Assembly: GCF_017876595.1 (NCBI RefSeq)
Contig: NZ_JAGIOG010000001.1
Location: 2,356,001-2,420,000, forward strand
Direction of reading: 5' to 3'
Length of the DNA stretch: 64,000 bases
Source of the DNA: Aeromicrobium fastidiosum
GTDB lineage: Bacteria > Actinomycetota > Actinomycetes > Propionibacteriales > Nocardioidaceae
Below, piece after piece: positions 35,393-43,762 of the stretch. The position numbers and the translations under genes were made by a program. The stretch's first letter is position 1; each line of letters starts with the position of its first letter. The notes below the pieces were generated by a model, which saw nothing but the letters and a program-made list of their open reading frames with translations, was not told where the DNA came from and did not search any database.

Positions 35393-35436
35393 GAATCGCC
35401 GTCCCGAAAACGCGAGACTGCGCCACTCGCGGGATC
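35353..35436. repeat. right repeat of the DUF559-gene element
   Basis: Inverse of 34201-34284. It contains GAGTGGCGCA at 35353 and 35374 (21-base period, as on the left), then TCGCCGTCCCGAAAACGC (35396-35413), whose complement matches the left core at 17 of 18 bases, then another TGCGCCACTC (35419-35428). The gene's last codons and stop fall inside it. Confidence 0.8.
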
Positions 35437-35458
35437 GCGGGGCCGGGGGAGGCGTGGG

Positions 35459-35890
35459 TCAGCCGCCGGCGACGTAGCTGGACAGCTGGTCGCGCTCGAA
35501 CTCGAGCTGCTCCATGCGGTGCTTGACGGCGTCGCCGATGCTCAGCACCCCGACGAGCCGCCCGTCGTCGAGCACCGGCACGTGTCGCACACGGTGCTCG
35601 GTCATGACCGCCATGAGCGCGCCGAACGAGTCGTCAGGGGAGCACACCCGCACGTCGGTCGTCATGATGTCCGAGACGGGTCTCGACCGGGCGTCGTCGA
35701 CGTCGCGCAGCTTGCGGACAATGTCGCGCTCCGACACGATGCCGAGCATCGACGTGCCGTCGTCACTCACGACGAGGGCACCGACGTTGAGATCGGCCAT
35801 CACTTCGAGCAGCTGACGCACCGTGGCGTCGGGGGCGATGGTGTGGACCTCGGTGCTTCCCTTGGAGGTCAGGACGTCGTGCACGCGCAT
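35459..35890 (-). CDS. CBS-domain protein
   Basis: A 143-residue tandem CBS pair: VHDVLTSKGSTEVHTIAPDATVRQ with NVGALVVSDDGTSMLGIVSERDIVRKL, then ITTDVRVCSPDD-like spacing and HRVRHVPVLDDGRLVGVLSIGDAVKHR. CBS pairs bind adenosine nucleotides such as AMP, ATP or SAM. No catalytic domain is attached, so it is a free regulatory module; similar stand-alone CBS proteins are stress proteins in actinobacteria. Confidence 0.92.
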   Translation of the reverse strand: MRVHDVLTSKGSTEVHTIAPDATVRQLLEVMADLNVGALVVSDDGTSMLGIVSERDIVRKLRDVDDARSRPVSDIMTTDVRVCSPDDSFGALMAVMTEHRVRHVPVLDDGRLVGVLSIGDAVKHRMEQLEFERDQLSSYVAGG

Positions 35891-35950
35891 GCGGGGGCTC
35901 CTTCGTCGGCTCCCCGCACTGTAACCCCGGTCACACCGCCGAGGCGAGGG

Positions 35951-36874
35951 TCAGGGTGCCTCGTCGGCCGGCTCGCGGGTGAACTCGAAGGCGCGGACGT
36001 TGTCGGGCTCGGCCTCCCACGCGTCGTCGTCCTCGGGCTCGTCGGTCCATGACCGGTCGGGCGGGCCCTGGTCGGGGAAGTGCCCCACGTACGCCATCGC
36101 GGCGTCGTGCAGCCGGGTGTTGGTCGCGAGGGCGTTGTCGCCCCAGGGGCCGGGTGCGCCCGCGAGGCTCGTGAAGGTGCCGCCGGCCTCGCGCACCACG
36201 ATGTCGAGCGCGGCCATGTCCCACAGGTTGAGCTCGGGCTCGGCGGCGATGTCGACGGCCCCTTCGGCCAGCAGCATGTACGACCAGAAGTCGCCGTAGG
36301 CCCGTGTGCGCCAGCAGCGGCGCATCAGCGCGGCGAAGGCCTCGGCCCGGCCGATCGCGTCCCATCCGCCCAGCGAGGCGTACGACAGCGACGACGCCTC
36401 GAGGTCGGAGACCTGCGACACCCGGATCTGGCGCGACGACAGCAGCGACTTGCCGGTGTGCGCGCCGGTGCCCTTGCTGGCCCACCAGCGACGTCCGAGC
36501 GCGGGGGCCGACACGCAGCCGGCGACGATCTCGCCGTCCTCCTCGAGCGCGATCAACGTGGCCCACACGGGCACGCCGCGCACGAAGTTGGACGTGCCGT
36601 CGATGGGGTCGATGATCCAACGGCGACCCCCGGGACCGTTCGCGCCCTCGTCCTGGCCCTGCTCCTCGCCGAGCACGACGTCGCGTGTGCGGGCCGACTT
36701 GAGCGTGCGCCGGATCGCGGCCTCGACGGCCTGGTCGGACTCGGTCACGTACGTCATGTCGGGCTTGGTGTCGACCTGCAGGTCGAGCGCCAGGAACCGG
36801 TCCATCGACAAGCTGTCGGCGTTGTCGGCGAGCACGTGGGCGAGGCGCAGGTCGTCGCTGTACGAGTGAGCCAT
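35951..36874 (-). CDS. hisN: histidinol-phosphatase (inositol monophosphatase-type)
   Basis: A 307-residue Mg2+-dependent phosphatase. Metal-site motifs are LGEEQG (Glu near 70), the WIIDPIDGTSNFVRG block near 91, and the late WDMAALDIVVREAGG aspartate. It matches the actinobacterial HisN family (Rv3137 type), which removes phosphate from histidinol phosphate. The C-terminal ~35 residues are acidic and disordered. It lies downstream of rsgA and aroA on the same strand; ATG 36874 gives the standard N-terminus. Confidence 0.9.
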   Translation of the reverse strand: MAHSYSDDLRLAHVLADNADSLSMDRFLALDLQVDTKPDMTYVTESDQAVEAAIRRTLKSARTRDVVLGEEQGQDEGANGPGGRRWIIDPIDGTSNFVRGVPVWATLIALEEDGEIVAGCVSAPALGRRWWASKGTGAHTGKSLLSSRQIRVSQVSDLEASSLSYASLGGWDAIGRAEAFAALMRRCWRTRAYGDFWSYMLLAEGAVDIAAEPELNLWDMAALDIVVREAGGTFTSLAGAPGPWGDNALATNTRLHDAAMAYVGHFPDQGPPDRSWTDEPEDDDAWEAEPDNVRAFEFTREPADEAP

Positions 36875-36900
36875 GGCCCACAGGCTACGGCCTCGCAGGA

Positions 36901-36929
36901 CCGGAGCACCCACGGCACACGGTGCCCGG
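36901..36929 (-). terminator. possible stem-loop after rsgA
   Basis: CCGGAGCACC (36901-36910) pairs with GGTGCCCGG (36921-36929) around a 10-base loop, with a bulged A. It lies just beyond the rsgA stop, between rsgA and hisN, so it may attenuate read-through into hisN. Confidence 0.4.
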
Positions 36930-36934
36930 ACGGT

Positions 36935-37924
36935 CTAGTGGTCGTCGCGCTGGTTCATGCTGGCCAGGATGCGGCGGAACGACTCGACCCGTTCGGCGGC
37001 CAGCGTGCCGTCGGCGACTGCGACGTCGAGCGCGCACTCGGGCTCGGTGGCGGCGTGCAGGCATCCACGCGGGCAGTCGCGGGCGGCGTCCTGCAGGTCG
37101 GGGAACGCCCGGATCAGGTCGTCGATCTCGACGTGCGCCAGCCCGAACGAGCGGATGCCGGGGGTGTCGATGATCCAGCCGCCGAACGGCAGGGCGAGGC
37201 TGATCGCCGAGGTCGAGGTGTGCCGACCGCGGCCCGTGACGGCGTTGACGTAGCTGACGGAGCGGTTGGCGTCGGGCACCAGGGCGTTGACCAGCGTCGA
37301 CTTGCCGACACCGCTGTGCCCCACGAGGACGCTGGTGCGGTCGCGCAGCACGTCACGCACCTCGTCGAGGTCTCCGCCCCGGCGTGTGACGACCACGCGG
37401 ACGCCGAGGGGCTCGAGCATCGCGACGAGCTCGTCGTGAGGCCCGAGGTCGGACTTCGTCAGGCACACGAGGGGCTCCATGCCGGCGTCGAACGCGGCGA
37501 CGAGGCAGCGGTCGATCAGGCCGGGGCGGGGCGGGGGATCGGCGAGGGCCGCCACGATCACGAGCTGGTCGGCGTTGGCGACGATGATGCGCTCGACCGG
37601 GTCGTCGTCGTCGGCGGTGCGTCGTAGCACGGTGCGCCGTGGCGTCACCTCGACGATGCGGGCGAGCGACCCCTCGTCGCCCGTGACGTCGCCGACGACC
37701 CGCACGTGATCGCCGACCACGACGCCCTTGCGTCCCAGGTTGCGCGACTTCATGGCGGTGACGGTGCGGTCGCCTTCGTCGAGGGTCACGGTGTAGCGCC
37801 CGCGGTCGATCGTCACGACCCGGGCCGTGTCGGCCTCGTCGTAGTTGGGACGCACCTTCGTGCGCGGCTTGGTGTGCCGGCGCGGGCGCTCGTACTGGTC
37901 GTGCTCGTCGCGTTCCCTGCCCAT
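36935..37924 (-). CDS. rsgA: ribosome small subunit-dependent GTPase A
   Basis: A 329-residue circularly permuted GTPase that assists 30S maturation. An N-terminal OB-fold (~35-110) precedes the GTPase: CLTKSDLG (G4), GHSGVGKSTLVNAL (G1, P-loop), GRGRHTSTS (G2) and DTPGIRSFG (G3), in permuted order. The C-terminal zinc site is C-x-x-x-C-x-H-type in DCPRGCLHAATEPEC. The aroA-rsgA pairing is conserved in actinobacteria; the gap to aroA is 9 bases. Confidence 0.95.
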   Translation of the reverse strand: MGRERDEHDQYERPRRHTKPRTKVRPNYDEADTARVVTIDRGRYTVTLDEGDRTVTAMKSRNLGRKGVVVGDHVRVVGDVTGDEGSLARIVEVTPRRTVLRRTADDDDPVERIIVANADQLVIVAALADPPPRPGLIDRCLVAAFDAGMEPLVCLTKSDLGPHDELVAMLEPLGVRVVVTRRGGDLDEVRDVLRDRTSVLVGHSGVGKSTLVNALVPDANRSVSYVNAVTGRGRHTSTSAISLALPFGGWIIDTPGIRSFGLAHVEIDDLIRAFPDLQDAARDCPRGCLHAATEPECALDVAVADGTLAAERVESFRRILASMNQRDDH

Positions 37925-37933
37925 CGTGACGGC

Positions 37934-39217
37934 TCAGTCGCTCGTCATGAGTCGTTCCCAGACAGGAGCGAAGTTGGGGTAGGTCTTGACCGTCGTGACG
38001 ACGTTCTCGACGAGCAGATCGGGCACGCGCAGGCCCAGGACGACAGCCGCGTGGGCCATGCGGTGGTCGTCGTACGTGCGGAACGTGTCGCCATGGAGGG
38101 TGCGCGGGCGCACGACGAGCCCGTCCTCGGTCTCCTCGGCGTCGCCGCCGAGCCGGTTGATCTCGGTGACCAGCGCGGCCAGCCGATCGGTCTCGTGACC
38201 TCGCAGGTGGGCGACGCCGCTGAGCCGTGAGGGGGTGTCGGCGAGGGCCGCGATCGCGGCGATCACGGGCGTCAGCTCGCCCACGTCGTGCAGGTCGAGC
38301 TCGACTCCCCGCAGACGGTCGCCCGCCGCGAACACGAGGTCGTCGCCGTCGCGGCGGACCGTGCCGCCGAATGCCGGGACGATCGTGCGCCACGCGTCGC
38401 CGGCCTGGTCGGTGTCGTGCGGCCAACTGCGGATGCGCACGCTGCCGCCGGTGACGAGGGCGCCGGCGATGAAGACGCCCGCATTGGACAGATCGGGCTC
38501 GATCTCGACGTCGAGCGCATCGATCGTGCCCGGGTGGACTATCCACCGTCCGGGCTCGGGGACGTCGATGCGCACGCCGCGGCGGCGCAGCTCGGCCACC
38601 GTCATCTCGATGTGCGGCATCGATGGCAGCGTCGAGCCGGTGTGGCGCAGGTCGAGGCCGCGTTCGAGGCGCGCGCCGACGAGCAGCAGCGCCGAGACGA
38701 ACTGGCTCGACGCCGACGCGTCGATCGACACCTCGCCGCCCGCCACGTGGCCCGTGCCGTGCACCGTGAACGGCAGCGACCCGCGTCCCTCGTCGTCGAC
38801 CCGCAGACCCAGGGCGCGCAGCGTGGCGATCGTCGTCGCCATGGGGCGGATGCGGGCGTGCTCGTCGCCGTCGAACGTCACGGGGGCGCTGCCGAGCGCG
38901 GCGAGCAGCGGCACGAACCGCATGACGGTGCCGGCGAGGCCGCAGTCGATCGTCACGGGCTCGGTGCTCGCCGATCCGATCGGGGTGACGGTCCACGTCA
39001 TGGCGTCGCGCTGCACCGTGGCACCGAGGGCCGTCAGGGCGGCGGTCATGAGCTGGGTGTCGCGCGACCCGAGAGGACGGGTGACGGTCGACGGTCCGTC
39101 GCCGAGCGCGGCCAGGATCAAGACGCGGTTGGTCAACGACTTCGACCCGGGCACCAGCACCTCGCCGACGAAGGGGGAGGTGCGGTGGGGAGCCAGCCAG
39201 GGCAGGGGAGCAGTCAT
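37934..39217 (-). CDS. aroA: 3-phosphoshikimate 1-carboxyvinyltransferase (EPSP synthase)
   Basis: A 427-residue enzyme that condenses PEP with shikimate 3-phosphate. Key blocks are VPGSKSLTNRVLILAAL (Lys and Ser), DCGLAGTVMRFVPLL (the PEP/glyphosate loop with Gly-Ala-Gly-Thr context), ASASSQFVSALLL, and HGDTFRTYDDHRMAHAAVVLGL near the C-terminus. It is the first gene of the aroA-rsgA(-hisN) operon. ATG 39217 is used; an in-frame ATG 9 bases upstream is equally possible. Confidence 0.96.
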   Translation of the reverse strand: MTAPLPWLAPHRTSPFVGEVLVPGSKSLTNRVLILAALGDGPSTVTRPLGSRDTQLMTAALTALGATVQRDAMTWTVTPIGSASTEPVTIDCGLAGTVMRFVPLLAALGSAPVTFDGDEHARIRPMATTIATLRALGLRVDDEGRGSLPFTVHGTGHVAGGEVSIDASASSQFVSALLLVGARLERGLDLRHTGSTLPSMPHIEMTVAELRRRGVRIDVPEPGRWIVHPGTIDALDVEIEPDLSNAGVFIAGALVTGGSVRIRSWPHDTDQAGDAWRTIVPAFGGTVRRDGDDLVFAAGDRLRGVELDLHDVGELTPVIAAIAALADTPSRLSGVAHLRGHETDRLAALVTEINRLGGDAEETEDGLVVRPRTLHGDTFRTYDDHRMAHAAVVLGLRVPDLLVENVVTTVKTYPNFAPVWERLMTSD

Positions 39218-39259
39218 CACCGCCACCCTATCGGCGTCCGGTCGTTCGGTCGTCCGGCC

Positions 39260-39745
39260 TCAGCCGCGGAGCTGGCCCAGCTGGCCGCCGACGGACGAGG
39301 CCGCGCCCGCGACCCGGTCCTTGGCGCGACGACCGACCGACTTCTTGTGCGGGTCGGGATCGAGCGTCGCCATCAGCAGCCCGCCGGTCATCGACACGTT
39401 CTTCAGGAAGTGGATGCGCTGGTTGGCCCGAGCGCCGGGATCGGTCTCGTTCCAGTAGGGATGACCGGCGGCGGTCGTCGGGGGAAGCGTCACCGCGAGG
39501 GCGAGGGCCGCGGTGCGGGGGACGTGCCCCGTCGCCAGGGCGAGGCCAGCCACGAGCTGCACCGCCCCGTTGAAGCGCGTCAGGCTCGCGCCGTCGACCG
39601 GCAGGCCCGGGACGATCTTCTTGACCAGGTCGGCCGTCGGCTGGGCCTTGGCGGCGCGCGGGCCGGGCGATTTCAGGGCCGCGGCACCTCCGACCACGAA
39701 CATCGACGCGAGCATCGGGCGGGCGACGGCACGAAGAAGGGTCAT
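39260..39745 (-). CDS. DoxX-family membrane protein
   Basis: A 161-residue integral membrane protein. It starts LLRAVARPMLASMFVVGGAAAL, has further hydrophobic segments (RFNGAVQLVAGLALATGHV, TAALALAVTLPPTTAAGH, IHFLKNVSMTGGLLMATL), and ends in a charged tail. It matches the DoxX/SURF4-like family, members of which take part in oxidoreductase or redox-stress complexes. Role unknown. It lies upstream of aroA on the same strand, 42 bases away. Confidence 0.88.
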   Translation of the reverse strand: MTLLRAVARPMLASMFVVGGAAALKSPGPRAAKAQPTADLVKKIVPGLPVDGASLTRFNGAVQLVAGLALATGHVPRTAALALAVTLPPTTAAGHPYWNETDPGARANQRIHFLKNVSMTGGLLMATLDPDPHKKSVGRRAKDRVAGAASSVGGQLGQLRG

Positions 39746-39784
39746 GTCCCATTCATACCCGACGTGGCAGCGCGGCGGCGAGGG

Positions 39785-41476
39785 TCAGAGCAGCAGCAGG
39801 TAGGCACCGGCCGTGAAGGGGGCCGAGTCGTTGGCCGGCGCGGGGTCGCCGGGCGAGCTGACCGTGACCGTGCCGTCGGGCCGGATGCCGCGGGCCTTGA
39901 CGACGAACGTCGTGCCCTCGCCGGCGGGCAGGGTCGTCGAGCAGGTCAGGACGCTGAGGCTGCGGTCGACCGTCGCGTCTCCGCAGGCCCAGCCCGGGCT
40001 GACGACGCCGCGGAACTGGACGGGCCGCGTGAAGCGCATCGTGACGGTGACGACCTGGTCGGCCGAACGCCCCGTGTTCACCGCCGTCACGGGGACCGTG
40101 AAACGGCGCTGCAGCAGGTTGTCGTCGTTGGTGATCGTGAGGGCTCCGATGCCGTAGTCGGTCGGCACGATCGGCTCCTCGACCGCCACGGGAGGGCTCG
40201 GCTCCGGGTCGGTCAACGGCTCGGTGGTCTCGCTGGTCGGGGACGGCTCGGGCTCGGGCTCGGTCGACGCGCTCGGTGACGGCGACGGCTCGGGCTCGAG
40301 GGTCGGGGCGACGGTGGGCGTCGGCGCGGCGGCTTCGGGCTCCGCCTCCTGCGTCGCCGGGGTCGCCTGGTCGCTGGTCGAGGCAGGCGCGGCGAGCGAC
40401 GGCGCCCCCGTGAACGAGGGCGCGACGGCAGCCGGCCGGTCGGCTGGCGCCCGACCGATGTCGGTCGTGACGGCGACGGTGCCCGCGGTGGCGACGCCCG
40501 TCACGACGGCTGCGGCGACGACGCCCTGCGTGCCGGCCCCGGCGACCGCCCCGCCGATGACCTTGGCGGGCACCACGACGAGCTTGACCGCACCGCCCGT
40601 GACGAGCTTGACGCCGATGACTGTCGCGGCGCCCGCTCCCAGGGCTGCCACGCCTGCCCCGGCTGCGACGTAGCCCGCGAACGCGGGACCGAGCAGCGAC
40701 GGACCGAGCACGCCCGACAGGTTGGAGTTGATCTCGCGCAGCTCGAGGTAGAGCCCCGTGCAGCGCGTGCAGTCGTCGAGGTGGGCCTCGACCTTGGCCG
40801 CGTCGCGGGCCGACAGGCCCTTGCGGACGTGCGCGCCGAGCATGCCGGTCGTGCGACGGCAGCTCGCGTGCAGCGTCGGGGCCAGGTGCCCCTGCAGATA
40901 GGCCTGACGCAGACCCTCGCGCGCCCGGTACGCCAGGGCCGACACGCTGTTGGCGCTCATGCCGAGCAGGGGAGCGACCTCGGCGGGCTTCTGCCCCTCG
41001 ACGTCGAGGTGCCACAGCACGAGCCGCCAGCGCTCGGGAAGCGATGCGAACGCGACTGCGGCCGCACCGTGCTCGAACTTCATCTCCGCGGGATCGATGA
41101 ACTCGACGGCACGGTCGAGATCGGCCTCGTGGGCGGTCGACCAGACCTTGTTGGATGCCCGGACGCGATCGATGTGCAACCGGCGGATCGACGTCAGCAG
41201 ATAGGCCCTGAACGCCTCGTCAGGTCCGCGTCCGTCCTGCAGCAGCACCATCACGCGGGAGAACGACTCGGCGACGAGGTCGTCGACGTCCGACCCGCGG
41301 GCGATCTGGCGGGCCATGCGCTCGGCGGCGAAGCGATGCCGCTCGAACAGCTGCCCGTAGGCATGCGTGTCACCGGCCCGGACGGCCGATATCAGCTCGG
41401 CGTCACTGAGCTCTGCGGTGCTGGCGAGCGTCTGCTCCACGATGTCCTCCCACCCCTCCAACGACGCGATCGGCAT
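39785..41476 (-). CDS. ECF sigma factor with zinc-finger, membrane and exported C-terminal domain
   Basis: A 563-residue fusion. Residues ~15-180 are an ECF sigma-70: region 2 (YGQLFERHRFAAERMARQI, ESFSRVMVLLQ, LLTSIRRLHIDRVR) and region 4 (LPERWRLVLWHLDVEGQKPAEVAPLLGMSANSVSALAYRA in parts). Next comes a zf-HC2-like AHLDDCTRCTGLYLELREI (about 240), then 4-5 hydrophobic segments (~255-345), a Pro/Glu/Ser-rich stalk (~360-440) and a beta-sandwich C-terminus. The anti-sigma module is thus built in, with the tail outside the membrane. Activation probably needs cleavage or release. Confidence 0.85.
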   Translation of the reverse strand: MPIASLEGWEDIVEQTLASTAELSDAELISAVRAGDTHAYGQLFERHRFAAERMARQIARGSDVDDLVAESFSRVMVLLQDGRGPDEAFRAYLLTSIRRLHIDRVRASNKVWSTAHEADLDRAVEFIDPAEMKFEHGAAAVAFASLPERWRLVLWHLDVEGQKPAEVAPLLGMSANSVSALAYRAREGLRQAYLQGHLAPTLHASCRRTTGMLGAHVRKGLSARDAAKVEAHLDDCTRCTGLYLELREINSNLSGVLGPSLLGPAFAGYVAAGAGVAALGAGAATVIGVKLVTGGAVKLVVVPAKVIGGAVAGAGTQGVVAAAVVTGVATAGTVAVTTDIGRAPADRPAAVAPSFTGAPSLAAPASTSDQATPATQEAEPEAAAPTPTVAPTLEPEPSPSPSASTEPEPEPSPTSETTEPLTDPEPSPPVAVEEPIVPTDYGIGALTITNDDNLLQRRFTVPVTAVNTGRSADQVVTVTMRFTRPVQFRGVVSPGWACGDATVDRSLSVLTCSTTLPAGEGTTFVVKARGIRPDGTVTVSSPGDPAPANDSAPFTAGAYLLLL

Positions 41477-41561
41477 CCGGTCACGAATTTGTCGTCGAAA
41501 CCGCGTCACGTCCTGTGAGCTCGCTCGTCTCACTGCTGTCCGACCACGAGAGGAGCCGACG

Positions 41562-42215
41562 ATGGACGACCAGGGAACGCACATCGAGCTCCTCCGTACC
41601 GCCGTTCGCGGCGGAGCGTCGGAAGCGGTGAGCGTTGCACACGAGGTGGGAGCGAGTGCAGCGCAGACGGGCGTCCCGCTCCACGAGGTCCTCGACCACG
41701 TGGAGCGGGCCTACGCGCCCGATCCGCCCGACCATCCTGTGACGCGCGCGGCCGCGCTGGCCTGGGCCGACGTGTCGCTTGTCCACCGGGCCGATGTCTC
41801 GTGCGAGGACCCGCTGACGTCGATGGCGACGGCTCCGTACCTGCGGTTGAGGCTGGCCGAGATCTACCGCGGTGCCGAGGCCGACGACCGCAGGGTGTGC
41901 GACTCGCACGTGCTCATCGTGGTCGAGCTGCCGCGTCCCGGCCGGGTCAACGAGATCGAGCTCGCGCTGCGAGCACTCGAGGTCGCCGAGGTGATGCGCT
42001 CGGTGTTCACCGGCGACGAGACGATCGCGCAGCTGTCGACGCGCCGGTTCGCGGCGCTCACGACGCGCGACCGCGGCGACGACCTCGCGCTCAACCTGCT
42101 CGGGCTCCTGCTCGACCGCGCCCTCGACGGCCGGGTGCAGGCACGGCTGTGGGTCGAGCGCCTGCCGTCCGGCGCCGACGGGGTCGCGTCGGTTCTCGCG
42201 TCCCTCTGCGAGTAG
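41562..42215 (+). CDS. hypothetical protein with degenerate GGDEF-like region
   Basis: A 217-residue soluble protein. Residues ~110-215 (VLIVVELPRPGRVNEIELALRALEVAEVMRS and TIAQLSTRRFAALTTRDRGDD) follow the order of a GGDEF diguanylate-cyclase domain, but the GG[DE]EF active site is replaced by STRRF, so it cannot make c-di-GMP. GAGAGGAG precedes the ATG. It is divergent from the membrane-bound ECF sigma, with 85 bases between. Relation to that sigma is a guess. Confidence 0.65.
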   Translation: MDDQGTHIELLRTAVRGGASEAVSVAHEVGASAAQTGVPLHEVLDHVERAYAPDPPDHPVTRAAALAWADVSLVHRADVSCEDPLTSMATAPYLRLRLAEIYRGAEADDRRVCDSHVLIVVELPRPGRVNEIELALRALEVAEVMRSVFTGDETIAQLSTRRFAALTTRDRGDDLALNLLGLLLDRALDGRVQARLWVERLPSGADGVASVLASLCE

Positions 42216-42284
42216 CCCCGACCGGTTCGCGCCGGCTCGCTCGTCCCGGCCCGCGGTGTCCGGGGCCTGTGGCAGGCTGGTCGC

Positions 42285-43010
42285 ATGTGCGGGCGCTACG
42301 CGACGACCCAGACCTCGGCCTCCCTCCACCAGGCCTTCGAGATCGACCTGGCCAACTCGTTCGTCGAGCTCGAGGCCGACTTCAACATGGCCCCCACCAA
42401 GCTCGCCCCGCTGGTCATCGGCCGCCGCGAGGACGAGTCGGCGTCCGCCCCGCAGCGCGAGCTCCTGACGGCCCGGTGGGGGCTCATTCCCAGCTGGGCC
42501 AAGGACCCGTCGATCGGCAGCCGGATGATCAACGCCCGCTCCGAGACCGTCGCCGAGAAGCCGTCGTTCAAGAAGGCCTTCGCGCGGCGTCGCGCGCTCG
42601 TGCCCGCCGACGGCTACTTCGAGTGGTACGCCTCGCCGCCCCGCGAGGGGGAGAAGAAGCCTGCCAAGCAGCCGTTCTACATCACGCCCAAGGACGGGTC
42701 GGTGCTGGCGATGGCCGGCCTCTACGAGTTCTGGAAGGACCGTGACGCCGACGAGTGGGTCGTCAGCTACACGATCCTCACCACGACGGCCGAGGACGAT
42801 CTCGGCCACGTCCACGAGCGCATGCCGCTGTTCCTCGAGCCCGAGGCGTACGACGAGTGGCTCGACCCTGCCCCGCGTGCCACCGACGAGCTGTTGGGGC
42901 TCCTCGTGCCGGCCGCCCCCGGACGTCTCGACGCCTTCGCGGTGTCGACCGCGGTCAACAACGTCCGCAACAACGGCCCCGAGCTGATCGTCCCGCTCGC
43001 CCCGGAATAG
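42285..43010 (+). CDS. SOS response-associated peptidase (SRAP/HMCES family)
   Basis: A 241-residue protein that forms a DNA-protein crosslink at abasic sites. The catalytic Cys2 is exposed after Met removal (MCGRYATTQ), with FNMAPT (Asn), [19 protein letters not shown], and the histidine/glutamate region DGYFEWY and [11 protein letters not shown]. Length matches YedK/HMCES. It is next to sigH as in mycobacteria (Rv3226c near sigH). Confidence 0.94.
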   Translation: MCGRYATTQTSASLHQAFEIDLANSFVELEADFNMAPTKLAPLVIGRREDESASAPQRELLTARWGLIPSWAKDPSIGSRMINARSETVAEKPSFKKAFARRRALVPADGYFEWYASPPREGEKKPAKQPFYITPKDGSVLAMAGLYEFWKDRDADEWVVSYTILTTTAEDDLGHVHERMPLFLEPEAYDEWLDPAPRATDELLGLLVPAAPGRLDAFAVSTAVNNVRNNGPELIVPLAPE

Positions 43011-43029
43011 CGCGCCCCTCCGCAGGGTT
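43004..43029 (+). promoter_or_regulatory. SigR/SigH-type promoter of sigH
   Basis: GGAAT (43004-43008), 18 bases, then GTT (43027-43029) match exactly the Streptomyces SigR / mycobacterial SigH consensus. Transcription from here would carry an AGGAGG ribosome binding site and start translation at ATG 43049. This is a self-amplifying promoter for the thiol-stress sigma factor. Confidence 0.7.
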
Positions 43030-43132
43030 GAACCCCGCAGGAGGACACATGCTGACCGAGACCCACCGAGTGGCCGATCGCACGATCGCACCACTGCGCA
43101 AGCGTCCGAAGCCGGGAGTAGGCTGGGACGCG

Positions 43133-43762
43133 ATGACCGTCACCCCTGAGACCCCAGAGGTCCCCGACAACCGAGAGACCGAGACCCCGGAGCAGAGGCA
43201 GGCCCGCTTCGAGGCCGACGCCCTGCCCTTCCTCGACCAGCTCTACTCGGCGGCGCTGCGCATGACGCGCAACCCGCACGACGCCGAAGACCTGGTGCAG
43301 GAGACGTTCTCCAAGGCGTTCAGCGCCTTCCACCAGTTCAAGCCGGGCACCAACCTCAAGGCCTGGCTGTACCGCATCCTGACCAACACCTACATCAACT
43401 CGTACCGCAAGAAGCAGCGTCAGCCGCAGCAGGTCACCGACGAGATCGAGGACTGGCAGATCGCGCGCGCCGAGTCGCACGGATCGTCCGGGCTCAAGTC
43501 GGCTGAGATGGAGGCGCTCGAGCACCTCCCCGACAGCGACGTCAAGGACGCGCTGCAGGCACTGCCCGAAGACTTCCGCTACGCGGTCTACCTCGCCGAC
43601 GTCGAGGGTTTCCCGTACAAGGAGATCGCCGAGATCATGGACACGCCGATCGGCACCGTGATGTCGCGTCTGCACCGCGGACGACGCATGCTCCGCGAGA
43701 TGCTGGCCGACTACGCCCGCGACCGCGGCATGGCCGTCACGGGAGCGGGTGAGACGAAGTGA
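43133..43762 (+). CDS. sigH: ECF sigma factor SigH/SigR (thiol-oxidative stress)
   Basis: A 209-residue sigma factor very close to mycobacterial SigH: region 2 [42 protein letters not shown], and region 4 [19 protein letters not shown] with [12 protein letters not shown]. It directs thioredoxin, thiol and proteolysis genes under disulfide stress. TAGGCT (43119-43124) lies 8 bases before ATG 43133, a leaderless short form. ATG 43049 with a strong AGGAGG gives a 28-residue extended form, as with sigma-R' of Streptomyces. Its anti-sigma gene overlaps by four bases. Confidence 0.94.
   Translation: MTVTPETPEVPDNRETETPEQRQARFEADALPFLDQLYSAALRMTRNPHDAEDLVQETFSKAFSAFHQFKPGTNLKAWLYRILTNTYINSYRKKQRQPQQVTDEIEDWQIARAESHGSSGLKSAEMEALEHLPDSDVKDALQALPEDFRYAVYLADVEGFPYKEIAEIMDTPIGTVMSRLHRGRRMLREMLADYARDRGMAVTGAGETK

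Noticed and set aside
34201-35436. Insertion sequence carrying the DUF559-like gene
   Set aside because: Inverted repeats are present, but the protein has no transposase motif and I see no target-site duplication, so IS identity is unsupported. The repeat association is reported as a finding instead.
43049-43132. Annotating sigH only from the upstream ATG
   Set aside because: The shorter start matches the mycobacterial SigH N-terminus and has its own -10, so the long form is treated as an alternative product.
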